64,000 bases of DNA from Nostoc sp. UHCC 0926 (GTDB lineage: Bacteria; Cyanobacteriota; Cyanobacteriia; Cyanobacteriales; Nostocaceae). Location: positions 4,340,001 through 4,404,000 of the forward strand of contig NZ_CP117768.1 of assembly GCF_028623165.1 (NCBI RefSeq), in the 5' to 3' direction. The translations under genes were made by a program, and so were the position numbers. The notes beneath the pieces are model-generated. The model did not search any database. It was not told where the DNA came from and was given only the letters and a program-made list of their open reading frames with translations. Shown here piece by piece: positions 43,951 to 52,582 of this stretch. Each line of letters opens with the position of its first letter. Position 1 is the stretch's first letter.

Positions 43951-45447
43951 ATGACAACTCCGCTATCTTGCCGCAATTACATAGATGGCCAATGGTTAAG
44001 TGCTGTTGGGAAAGCAACCCTGGAGCGTCGCAATCCTGCCGACAAAACCGAAGTCGTTGCCACATTTCCCCGTTCTCAAGTTAAAGATGTAGATACAGCA
44101 GTAGCCGCCGCCCGTAAGGCCTACCACAGTTGGCGCAAAGTCCCGGCCCCTGCGAGGGCAGAATACATCTTTCGCGTTGGGGAAATATTACTCCAGCATA
44201 AAGAAGAACTTGCCCAATTAATCAGTCGGGAAATGGGTAAACCCTTGACGGAAGCTAGGGGAGATGTCCAAGAAGGTATTGACTGCGCCTTTTACAGTGC
44301 TGGCGAAGGAAGGCGACTATTTGGGCAAACCACACCCTCGGAAATGTCCAATAAATTTGCCATGACTGTGCGGATGCCTATAGGAGTCTGTGCGTTAATT
44401 ACTCCCTGGAATTTCCCGGTGGCAATTCCTTGCTGGAAAGCTATGCCAGCCTTGGTATGTGGCAATACAGTCATCCTCAAACCTGCCGAAGATACTTCCG
44501 CCTGTGCAAATAAATTGATTGAGATTTTTCAACAAGCAGGTTTACCACCAGGAGTAATTAACTTAGTGCATGGTGTGGGAGAAGAGGCGGGGAAAGCTTT
44601 AGTTGAGCATCCCAATGTAGATTTAGTATCGTTTACTGGTTCTTCAGAAACGGGTGCTTTTGTCGGCGCGACTTGCGGACGCACTCACAAGCGTGTCTGT
44701 TTGGAAATGGGTGGTAAAAATGCTCAAGTGGTGATGGAAGATGCCGATTTGGAACTTGCTGTCGATGGGGCGGTGTGGGGAGCATTTGGGACAACTGGGC
44801 AACGTTGTACGGCTACTAGTCGGCTGATTTTGCATCGTGATATTAAGGAAAAATTTACCGCTATGCTTTATGAGCGTACTACTAAGTTGCGCTTGGGTGC
44901 TGGCACTGACTCTGATACAGATATTGGCCCGATTGTCAATGAAAAGCAACTCCAACAGGTGAGCAAGTATTTGGATATCGCCCGTGAGGAAGGAGCAAAG
45001 GTTTTAATTGGTGGAGAAATTGCCAGTGAAGGCTCATTAAAAAACGGTTATTTCTTTCAACCAACTATTTTGGATGATGTAACTCCTGATATGCGAGTTG
45101 CCCGTGAAGAGATATTTGGGCCAGTAGTGGTATTAATTGAGGTTAGCTCTTTTGAGGAAGCGATCGCAATTCTCAACGATAGCAATTATGGTCTTTCTTC
45201 TTCAGTTTACACCCGCGATATCAACCGGGCTTTTACTGCCATGCGCGACATCGAAGCAGGTATCACCTATATTAACGGCCCAACTATTGGTGCAGAGGTA
45301 CACTTGCCCTTTGGTGGTGTGAAACAAACCGGTAATGGACACCGCGAGGCTGGAACTAGTGCTTTAGATGTTTTCACAGAATGGAAAAGTGTTTATGTTG
45401 ACTTTTCTGGAAGTTTGCAACGCGCTCAGATAGATAACCGCAGTTAA
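43951..45447 (+). CDS. NAD(P)-dependent aldehyde dehydrogenase
   Basis: The ATG at 43951 (MTTPLSCRNYIDGQWLSAVG) has GGAG eleven bases upstream; a GTG at 43924 is less likely. The protein (498 aa) has the ALDH motifs: TPWNFPVAIPCWKAMPAL, LKPAEDTS, SFTGSSETG, catalytic Glu in LEMGGKNAQVV, catalytic Cys in GTTGQRCTATSR and EEIFGPVVVL. It oxidises an aldehyde to the acid; the pattern is near general/semialdehyde dehydrogenases, but the substrate cannot be assigned. It lies 40 bases before the truncated vWA gene. Confidence 0.9.
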   Translation: MTTPLSCRNYIDGQWLSAVGKATLERRNPADKTEVVATFPRSQVKDVDTAVAAARKAYHSWRKVPAPARAEYIFRVGEILLQHKEELAQLISREMGKPLTEARGDVQEGIDCAFYSAGEGRRLFGQTTPSEMSNKFAMTVRMPIGVCALITPWNFPVAIPCWKAMPALVCGNTVILKPAEDTSACANKLIEIFQQAGLPPGVINLVHGVGEEAGKALVEHPNVDLVSFTGSSETGAFVGATCGRTHKRVCLEMGGKNAQVVMEDADLELAVDGAVWGAFGTTGQRCTATSRLILHRDIKEKFTAMLYERTTKLRLGAGTDSDTDIGPIVNEKQLQQVSKYLDIAREEGAKVLIGGEIASEGSLKNGYFFQPTILDDVTPDMRVAREEIFGPVVVLIEVSSFEEAIAILNDSNYGLSSSVYTRDINRAFTAMRDIEAGITYINGPTIGAEVHLPFGGVKQTGNGHREAGTSALDVFTEWKSVYVDFSGSLQRAQIDNRS

Positions 45448-45486
45448 TTTCACAATAAGCGCGATTTTCAACTGAGTAGACTATAG

Positions 45487-46608
45487 CCTCGTTCCGCTCG
45501 GACTGCGGTACGGCGTTACTTGAAGACACGGGAGAGCAATCCGGCTCTGTTTGATCGTGCTGCCTTACGAGGTCGTAAGGCAATGAAGCACTTATATGCT
45601 TCACTGCACATCAAGCCAAATGAGCGGGCAAATGCGATTCTGTTTCGCGATACTCCACCAGAGGGTTCGTTAGCAGATGTGCTAAAACAGCTTGCTAAGG
45701 CAGAAAGTGCAGCAGAACAGGCACGGGTGATTGTGGAGTTCAAAATTCCCTACACGATCGCAATTGGTGCTATCAAACAACTCACACCAGTTGTATTGGT
45801 GGCGTTAATCAACAGCATGACTCCTCAAGAAGCGATCAATAACCTCAAGTCTCTCCAGACTAGAGGTGCAATGGATCACCCACAAGTCAAGAAGCTGATT
45901 GATTCCAAGCTGGAAGAAGCATCCAAGAGTACGCGTGTCTCAGCATTCAAAGCACAGATTGCCGCAGACGCCGCAGATTTTGACGCAGACACCGTTGCCC
46001 AACTGGAAAAAGTGACAAACGAACAGGTAAAGCGGCGTGGTGCGATCGCTCGTCCAACTGCCTTACTGGTGGACAAGTCTGGTTCAATGGAAAATGCGAT
46101 CGCGATCGGTAAGCAACTCGCTGCCCTAATCTCTGGTATCACTCAGGCAGAACTGTTTGTCTACGCCTTTGACACCATTCCTTACGCTGTTACGGCAAAG
46201 GGCAAGGAGTTGACCGACTGGGAGCGTGCTTTCCAGCATATCAACGCAGGCGGTAGCACTAGCATCGGCTGTGCATTGGAAGCAATGCGGCGGAAAAAGC
46301 AGGTGGTTGACCAGATTATCATAGTGACGGATGAGGGCGAAAATGCGGCTCCTTACTTCGGTGAAGTCTACAAGACTTACTGCCGGGAGTTGGCGATAAT
46401 GCCCAATGTGGTGATTGTCCGTGTGGGTACTCATTACGACTGGGTGGAGAGCCAACTGAAGCAGCAGCAAGCACCTGTAGATACCTTTACCTTTGCAGGG
46501 GACTATTACAGCTTGCCGAACCTCGTTCCACTCTTGACGCGCCCCTCTCGTTTGGATTTGCTGACGGAGATTTTGGATATGCCGTTGCCTGTAAGAGAGG
46601 AGAAGTAA
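45487..46608 (+). pseudogene. vWA-domain protein of TROVE/Ro-like type, 5'-truncated
   Basis: The open frame starts right after a stop at 45484-45486 and reads TAVRRYLKTRESNPALFDRA without a start; the first in-frame ATG (45583) lies inside a conserved-looking helical stretch. The C-terminal half is a vWA domain with MIDAS residues in DKSGSMENAIAIGK, GGSTSIGCALEAM and IIVTDEGENAAPYF. TROVE/Ro-like proteins bind RNA with an N-terminal helical repeat domain, part of which appears missing. A shorter product from an internal start cannot be excluded. A deletion joining it to the ALDH gene is the likely cause. Confidence 0.65.
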
Positions 46609-46685
46609 GGTTAGAATGTGGCATTGCTTGTCAGTAGAAATGATGAGCAATGCTCTCCATTCAATTAGGAGTTTTTAAGATAACG

Positions 46686-47657
46686 ATGACGACACCACTC
46701 AAAGAATGGTCTGAAGAAACTATTCTCTCTATGATTAAAGATAAAGTTCAGGAAAACCTTGAACTTGATTATAAAGAATGTCCTGCAATCTTTCCACTTA
46801 CTGAGGGAAAGAAAAAAGAACTTAGCAAAGATGTCTCAGCTTTTGCTAATTCTGCTGGAGGCATAATTATCTACGCTATAAAAGAAAATGGTCATATCCC
46901 TACTGTAATTGATACGGGATTTGATCCTAATGCCTTGTCAAAAGAGACATTAGAACGCATTATAAATTCAAATATTCATCCTCGGATCAACGAACTTATC
47001 ATTAAGCAAATAGAACTGGTTACTACTAATCCAGGTCATGTATTGTATGTAGTTTCAATTCCTCAAGCTACAACTAGAGCACCTCATCAAGCTGCTGACA
47101 AGAGATATTACAAACGTTTTAATTTTGAGTCGATTGCAATGGAGGATTATGAAATCAGAGATATTCTCCGTAGAGCAACAACATCTGATTTACACTTTAA
47201 TTTTTCTCTTGCTGGTAAAGAGCCTGTCCCAATTCAGTTTTCTCAAGACCAGCCATTCTCTGAAGAAGTAGATATGAGTATTACTGTAGAGAATAGAGCA
47301 GAAGAAGCTGCATCCTATGCTGTGATGGATGTCTTTATAGATTCTGCTCTAAAATTATCTAACTCTGCTGGTTTAAAGATGACAGATAATGTCTTTCTTA
47401 GTTCCGAGGACGATCAAAAAGTAGCTGTTACACAGCTTAGTCAAAACTGGGCTATTCCCGGAAAGATGCCTATATTCAAGGGAACTAAATTTAGAATTAC
47501 AGATACACCCATTAAGCTTGCTATTCCAAAGGAACATGCTGATTCAGAGATAATGTATTATACTTGTGTATGGCAAATTAGAGCACCTGGAATGATTAAT
47601 AATGGTTCTTTTACATTTGTCCTTAAGAATAATTGTTTGACATTAACTAAACTTTAA
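46686..47657 (+). CDS. AlbA_2/Schlafen-type ATP-binding domain protein
   Basis: From the ATG at 46686, with AGGAG upstream at 46667, the 323-aa protein begins MTTPLKEWSEETILSMIKDK. Its N-terminal 150 residues show the AlbA_2 pattern: ENLELDYKECPAIF, KKELSKDVSAFANSAGGIII, YAIKENGHIPTV, and APHQAADKRYYKRFNFES. The last 150 residues are a beta-rich region I do not recognise. AlbA_2/Schlafen domains occur in stress-response and phage-defence proteins. It is 78 bases after the truncated vWA gene, on the same strand. An in-frame ATG at 46650 could extend it. Confidence 0.8.
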   Translation: MTTPLKEWSEETILSMIKDKVQENLELDYKECPAIFPLTEGKKKELSKDVSAFANSAGGIIIYAIKENGHIPTVIDTGFDPNALSKETLERIINSNIHPRINELIIKQIELVTTNPGHVLYVVSIPQATTRAPHQAADKRYYKRFNFESIAMEDYEIRDILRRATTSDLHFNFSLAGKEPVPIQFSQDQPFSEEVDMSITVENRAEEAASYAVMDVFIDSALKLSNSAGLKMTDNVFLSSEDDQKVAVTQLSQNWAIPGKMPIFKGTKFRITDTPIKLAIPKEHADSEIMYYTCVWQIRAPGMINNGSFTFVLKNNCLTLTKL

Positions 47658-47862
47658 GTACTGCTGATAAAATTCAGCGATCGCTCAACCCAAAAAGGTA
47701 ATAATAATGACCGACATGAAGAGTCAGGAGAACTGTTTTAGGCATTGCTTTTAAAATGACGTTTTGATTCATTTATAACGTTTCCTAAGCAACTGAGGTA
47801 CACTCAAATCTTGTTTAACAAGCTTAGTAGCTTTGAAAACGTACCTCACCAGGTAGGAACCG

Positions 47863-48933
47863 CTATATTCTTTTTCGTAGTTGAGTAATCGTAAAATAAG
47901 CAAACAATATTCCTAAAGGTGCAACAGTCGATGCCGATTCAGGAACACGTTTACTCTCTACTGTCACATTGGAGTCAGCAGGATCACCTGTGTAATAAAC
48001 GTAATTAAAAGCGTCTTTATCATTAAGAATACTTGCACGTAAAAACAAACCACTCCACCGGGCAATTGTTTCAATAGCTACATTTTGATTAAGAGTAGAA
48101 TTTATCGGGTCAGGAATTGCACCAGCAGGATTATTTGTATTTGTGATACTAAAATGATTGGCACCTTTGATATTAATCAGTGCAGCGGGTGGATTTTTAA
48201 TTTTGTCATAAGTTAAACTAGCCCGGAAAGGCAGCGCTCTACCATCACGATCCCCTTGGAGGAGTGCAACTGGTATTCCATCATTGTTAATAGGAAGATA
48301 AACATCATTCTCATCGCGAAGATTAACACCATAGAATGCTCCTGCTACAATTTGTTTGGGTCGTGAGAAAGAACCCGGACAAAGTGTTGGTCTCACGCAT
48401 AAATTTCCAATTGCAGATAATCCTACAGCACTGCCCAACGAATGACCCAATAATCCTACTTTCTCTGTATCCAGCTTGCCTACAACAGGTGAACTAGCAT
48501 TCTTATTTTCAACTACAATTTGTTGTAAAGCTGTATCAATTTGGCTTGTTTGGGGTAATAATGCTTCGCCAAATATTGGAGCTATACGCTTGCTGTTTGG
48601 CACCACTACTACAAATCCATAGCGTGCAACTTGTTTAGCGTAATTAGAGTAATTTGATTTGTCAACTAGTGCACCTTGTAGTAATAGCGCTACTGGAAAG
48701 GAATAATTGCTTGTTTTTAAGTCTGTTGGATTAGGATAATAAATATCAGCTAGATTATTATCTCCGGTAATAGTAGTAGTGTAGCTAGCAACGTTGTCAA
48801 ACACAGGTGTCGGATTAAAGGAAGAAGCAGACGCTATTTCATTAACACCCAATACGAGTAACGACGTGCTTGTATAAACTACTGACAAAACTTTGATACT
48901 CAACAAAATAGCTACTCCCTTTCTAAGCAACAA
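47863..48933 (-). CDS. Exported alpha/beta hydrolase with PEP-CTERM-like tail
   Basis: The 356-aa protein has a signal peptide (about 1-35; AILLSIKVLSVVYTSTSLLV), then an alpha/beta hydrolase domain with the nucleophile elbow GLLGHSLGSAVG, a LLQGDRDGRALPF acid region and a late His in GANHFSI. The C-terminus (VPESASTVAPLGILFAYF then a basic RKRI end) is a PEP-CTERM-like sorting signal: V-P-E-x, a hydrophobic helix and basic residues. Substrate is unknown; chlorophyllase-, lipase- or dienelactone-hydrolase-like enzymes share the fold. No exosortase is in the window. Confidence 0.83.
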   Translation of the reverse strand: MLLRKGVAILLSIKVLSVVYTSTSLLVLGVNEIASASSFNPTPVFDNVASYTTTITGDNNLADIYYPNPTDLKTSNYSFPVALLLQGALVDKSNYSNYAKQVARYGFVVVVPNSKRIAPIFGEALLPQTSQIDTALQQIVVENKNASSPVVGKLDTEKVGLLGHSLGSAVGLSAIGNLCVRPTLCPGSFSRPKQIVAGAFYGVNLRDENDVYLPINNDGIPVALLQGDRDGRALPFRASLTYDKIKNPPAALINIKGANHFSITNTNNPAGAIPDPINSTLNQNVAIETIARWSGLFLRASILNDKDAFNYVYYTGDPADSNVTVESKRVPESASTVAPLGILFAYFTITQLRKRI

Positions 48934-49293
48934 GACGTATTTATTCTAATACTTCTGTTTAAAATACCATAGTATTTGTACCCTTAATTTTTTTTACCGT
49001 AGGTAGATGTTAGGGTGTAACCCAAGAGGTTTTAGAAACTCAAACCTGTCCTTTACCAATCATTAAAATAACGTTGATGCCATTACCGCGTTGCGATCGC
49101 TGCAAATTTTTAGTAAGGCAACCTGTATCTATTTTGTACCGATTAGTTACAGTGGCAATAGTTATATTTAGTCATGCATACCGAGTGCGATCGCCCATAT
49201 GAAGGATGCTTCCGTACCATCGCCCTTACGCATGGCAGGTGTCAATCAGCGATCGCTGATGCAGTTGATAATTCAATCATCTTCATCTAGCTT
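48934..49293. other. Interval without a supported gene
   Basis: The 360-bp stretch between the exported hydrolase and the small ORF at 49330 contains HIP1 octamers at several places and no convincing frame. Confidence 0.5.
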
Positions 49294-49329
49294 TACCCCC
49301 AACAGGATGAAAAGCGACTTAAAAAGGCT

Positions 49330-49536
49330 TTGCAAATGGGCAGTGGTGAATTAAATCAATTCCACGATCGCAGCGACTACTGGACAGTCGATTGGACAAC
49401 TGCTGATGGTATTCGCCATAGTAGTGCGATCGCTAAAACTGATTTGACTGTTGTTAGTTCTGGTATTTGCCTAAGTGGACGCGATCGCGACTTTGACTTG
49501 CAATCATTAGTGGGTGTAATAGAACAACAAGAGTAG
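49330..49536 (+). CDS. Small conserved-looking protein, possibly 5'-truncated
   Basis: The frame is open from 49291 and reads LKKALQMGSGELNQFHDRSD, then WTVDWTTADGIRHSSAIAKT and ends SGRDRDFDLQSLVGVIEQ. The ending looks like that of larger cyanobacterial hypothetical proteins that I recall only vaguely. TTG at 49330 and ATG at 49336 are the only available starts. It may be a complete small protein or a scrap. Confidence 0.45.
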   Translation: MQMGSGELNQFHDRSDYWTVDWTTADGIRHSSAIAKTDLTVVSSGICLSGRDRDFDLQSLVGVIEQQE

Positions 49537-49558
49537 TTAGGACTATCGGACTAATTAA

Positions 49559-49640
49559 TTACAAATAGACCACGCGGTAGGGGCGCAAGGCCTTGCGCCC
49601 CTACGACAGATGTGGTTCAAATACTTGAATTCTGCTGTAA
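49559..49640 (-). repeat. MITE-1 copy D, truncated and reversed
   Basis: In reverse orientation it ends in GCTGTAA (49634-49640) and retains the central GTAGGGGCGCAAGG palindrome and CACGCGGTAG block. The other terminal repeat is lost or replaced by AATTAATTACAA. It lies 130 bases after the stop of the sigma factor gene. Confidence 0.75.
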
Positions 49641-49769
49641 GCAAAGAGCAACTAACAAGCGGCAAGTTTTGTGGCGAGGTGTAAATCTCCGTTACAAAAC
49701 TTAATTACTCTCTTCTCTGCGAGACGCTACGCGCAGCGTCTCGTAGAGAGCGTCATTACGAATTACAAA

Positions 49770-50768
49770 TTAACTAGCTAGATAGTTGTGTATCTTATCC
49801 TTCTGTTTTCGTAGACTACCCAAAGCTTGTTGCTCTATCTGTCTTACTCGTTCTCGACTAATACCCATACGTTGACCAATCTCCGCTAAAGAAAGTTCCT
49901 TTTCATTTGTTAAACCAAAACGCAAAGTTAATATTTCTCGTTGCTGGGGAGTTAATGTTGACAATAAAATTTGAATATTTTGTTGGAGAAACTTTTGGTC
50001 AGTGTATAATTCTGGGGAGAGTCCATCATCCTCCAACACATCTTGTAACTCTGTGTCTTTTTCTGACCCAACTCGCAATTCTAGAGAGACAGGTTGACGT
50101 GCTAAGAGGAAATAATCTCGAATTTGTTTAGGATCTAAAGATAGTTCTTCGGCGATATCAACTGCGGTAGGAGTCCGACCTAGTTTTTGAGTTAGTTCAC
50201 GTTGAATACGCTTGATTTTGTTCAGTTTTTCTGTAATATGAATAGGCAAGCGGATAGTACGTCCTTGTTCAGCGATCGCTCGTGTAATTGCCTGACGAAT
50301 CCACCAATAGCCATAAGTTGAAAACTTGTACCCTTTAGTAGGGTCAAATTTCTCAACTCCTCGCTCTAAACCTAAACTTCCTTCTTGAATTAAGTCGAGG
50401 AAATCTAGGTTATGTCTTTGATACTTCTTAGCAACAGACACCACAAGCCGCAGGTTAGCCTGAATCATTTTCTGCTTGGCTTGATGTCCCTGATGTAGCT
50501 GTTGGAGCAGTGATTTTTCACCGATATTTATATTTTCAACCCACTCTTGTTGTGTCGGTTGACGTTTTAATTGAATAGCTAATTTTTCTTTTGCAGCAAG
50601 TAAAGCTATCATTTGTTGAACTTGCTTGGCGAAATTAATCTCTTGCTCATTAGTTAATAAAGGTATACGTCCAATTTCACGAAGATAAGTACGCACTGGA
50701 TCAACATTAGATAAATATTTTTCATTTTTATTGTTTACTTCTAGAGACTGGAAAGATAGATTATTCAT
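49770..50768 (-). CDS. Group 2 sigma-70 family sigma factor (RpoD-like)
   Basis: The 332-aa protein has region 1.2 (DPVRTYLREIGRIPLLTNEQ), 2.1-2.4 (LRLVVSVAKKYQRHNLDFLD, KFSTYGYWWIRQAITRAI), 3 (AVDIAEELSLDPKQIRDYF) and 4 (LTLRFGLTNEKELSLAEIG, GISRERVRQIEQQALGSLRK). It lacks the long region 1.1 of the main sigma factor, so it is a group 2 factor (SigB-SigE type) used under stress, nitrogen or carbon shifts. Which letter it bears cannot be settled here. It is monocistronic. Confidence 0.92.
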   Translation of the reverse strand: MNNLSFQSLEVNNKNEKYLSNVDPVRTYLREIGRIPLLTNEQEINFAKQVQQMIALLAAKEKLAIQLKRQPTQQEWVENINIGEKSLLQQLHQGHQAKQKMIQANLRLVVSVAKKYQRHNLDFLDLIQEGSLGLERGVEKFDPTKGYKFSTYGYWWIRQAITRAIAEQGRTIRLPIHITEKLNKIKRIQRELTQKLGRTPTAVDIAEELSLDPKQIRDYFLLARQPVSLELRVGSEKDTELQDVLEDDGLSPELYTDQKFLQQNIQILLSTLTPQQREILTLRFGLTNEKELSLAEIGQRMGISRERVRQIEQQALGSLRKQKDKIHNYLAS

Positions 50769-51062
50769 AGTTATTTGAACCTTCAGAAATACTTATTGGT
50801 TTAGAGGTAAATAAATTTCAATCCGAGAGAATTAGTGTAACATTCAGAAATCAAATTATAATGAAATTATTAATTTTGGATGATTAAGTTGCTGAGGTTA
50901 CTTGTGACTGGAATCGGTTTTTAGCTTGATTTTAAAAGGTGAAATTCAAAGATTAGTCAAGATTTTTCTCATTGTGATCACGGATAATTATTTCGCCAAA
51001 ACTAATATTTTTTAAGTTAAGAGCTTGATGTTACAGGAGCTTGTCAAAGAAGTGAAAAGGTT

Positions 51063-51210
51063 ATGTCTGTCCAAATTACAGTTCGTTATGAAGCGGTAGG
51101 AATACCTCTATAAACAGCTTCTGCAATGGGTTTTACGGCACTGGAGACAATGGGTTATGCCTTGATTACACAATTGCTTTGGCAGGGGAACCTACTTGTT
51201 TTTATATCTT
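51063..51210 (+). pseudogene. Broken fragment with PrsW-like signature
   Basis: The reading begins MSVQITVRYEAVGIPL, meets a stop, and continues AMGFTALETMGYALITQLL before another stop. The second piece resembles the FAxxGFxxxEnxxYal helix of PrsW-type membrane proteases. It is far too short to work. The 480-bp gap 50769-51248 has no other feature. Confidence 0.3.
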
Positions 51211-51248
51211 AAAAGACGCGATCGCTCTTGAGTAAAGTTATGTCTTTT

Positions 51249-51530
51249 CTAATCCTTCTCAGATTTTGACCTTTTCCTACCAAACAAACTAGTCATACTT
51301 AATCCAGTAACTAACAACCCTAATAGTCCTAGTCCGTTCAAAATCGGGTAAATTCCCTGTAAACCAAAGATTTCACCACGATGAATCGAAAGCAGTAGAC
51401 TACGCCCAACTCCAAGGTTAGCTGACCACTCACCTACCAGCGTAGCTGCAATACCAGTTAACAATGTTACAGCAAGCGGTAAAGCCAAAATAATCGCCAG
51501 AGTCCGGTGGTACTTGCGAAATGAACGCAT
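51249..51530 (-). CDS. Small PepSY-TM-like membrane protein
   Basis: Starting at the ATG at 51530 the protein has 93 residues: MRSFRKYHRTLAIILALPLA, a first membrane helix, GVGRSLLLSIHRGEIFGLQG and a second membrane helix (GLGLLGLLVTGLSM) before a basic tail. The RKYHRTLAIILALP start and HRGEIFG motif are those of PepSY-associated membrane proteins of cyanobacteria. It probably has two helices in the inner or thylakoid membrane. A further upstream start at 51599 adds 23 residues without helix or motif and is less likely. Confidence 0.65.
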   Translation of the reverse strand: MRSFRKYHRTLAIILALPLAVTLLTGIAATLVGEWSANLGVGRSLLLSIHRGEIFGLQGIYPILNGLGLLGLLVTGLSMTSLFGRKRSKSEKD

Positions 51531-51639
51531 TATCCAAAATCTCCAGTGGAAACTATAGCAGTTTGCAAGTTGATCAGGTACAGAACTATTTATCTCCAAG
51601 CCAGATAGAAAGCTTGTTCTCCTAATGTCTCCTGTCTTT

Positions 51640-51905
51640 TGACTAAATTCTAGATTTTAAATTTTGGATAATGGAATTCAAAGATTCAAAATTCAAAATT
51701 TAAAAAGGTCTATCCCTTACGCGTCTTGTAAGAGTTGCCCCCGAATTTAAACGCGAAAACAATTCTATTATCCAAAATCTAAAATTATTTATTCAGAACA
51801 ACTACCTGGAAACATGAGGTCAATCTAAAATCTAAAATCGTTCGACTGAGCGTAGCCGTTCGCGTAGCGTTCCGCAGGAAAGTCCAAAATCCAAAATTGT
51901 TTGAC
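51640..51905. repeat. Interval of A/T-rich Nostoc repeats
   Basis: Runs such as CAAAATTCAAAATTTAAAAA, AATCTAAAATC and GTCCAAAATCCAAAATTG are short tandem repeats typical of Nostoc intergenic DNA. A CG-rich palindromic piece, GTAGCCGTTCGCGTAGCG, is embedded at 51850-51890. No gene is present. Confidence 0.6.
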
Positions 51906-51927
51906 TCCTGCTCTATGTTAGTTTTCC

Positions 51928-52356
51928 CTACCCTTTAGAAACAGTGGCGATATTTGTGTCAAGTGTTTGTAACCCCTTAAGAGCTTTCGCTTTATCTTTT
52001 GCTTTCAGCGCACCCTTCACCTGGGTCGCAGTGTCTTCGATTACATTATAGGTTTTTGCAGATTTAGTTTTGACACCATCCTCAACCTTAGACCAAGAGT
52101 TTTCAAACTTATTAAATTCCTGTTGAGCTTTGTCAAAATTTCCGGCTTGCACCGCAGTTTTTGTATTTGAAACTACACTGACCAAAGGATCAAAACCTCC
52201 CTGCGTAGTACCAGCAGTTTTGGATGCTGTTGTCCCCCCAGTGGTTTGAGTGGTAGCAGGAGTCTGGGTAGTAGATTTTTGATCGCTGTTACATCCTACC
52301 AATGTCAGTAAGCCAATTGCAGTAACGGGGATGATGTTGTAGATTAAGCGTTTCAT
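51928..52356 (-). CDS. Lipoprotein with helical domain of unknown function
   Basis: Using the ATG at 52356, the 142-aa protein begins MKRLIYNIIPVTAIGLLTL and has a lipobox LVGC, so Cys23 should be lipidated. A Thr/Gly-rich linker (KSTTQTPATTQTTGGTTA) leads to a helical domain: FDPLVSVVSNTKTAVQAGNF, KAQQEFNKFENSWSKVEDG and KAKDKAKALKGLQTLDTNIA. The helical part resembles short periplasmic domains seen near iron or copper uptake proteins in some bacteria, but this is only an impression. A start at 52386 would place the signal peptide too far in. Confidence 0.7.
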   Translation of the reverse strand: MKRLIYNIIPVTAIGLLTLVGCNSDQKSTTQTPATTQTTGGTTASKTAGTTQGGFDPLVSVVSNTKTAVQAGNFDKAQQEFNKFENSWSKVEDGVKTKSAKTYNVIEDTATQVKGALKAKDKAKALKGLQTLDTNIATVSKG

Positions 52357-52582
52357 AAAACCTCTTGAATAATCATAAATCGCCAAGTACTGACGGTATC
52401 AGTTACTATATCAGCAAACCTGTCATCTAAAGTTGCTGGAGACGTAAGAAGATTTTATGCAGGTTTAACCTAAGTAACTAATGCAGTAATCTATACTTTG
52501 TCTACTTATACGGCTGTATCAAGGCTGTTTTTGCATCTTAATTGCGGGTTTATGCCTGATCATTTTTGATGGGTAATAAGGT

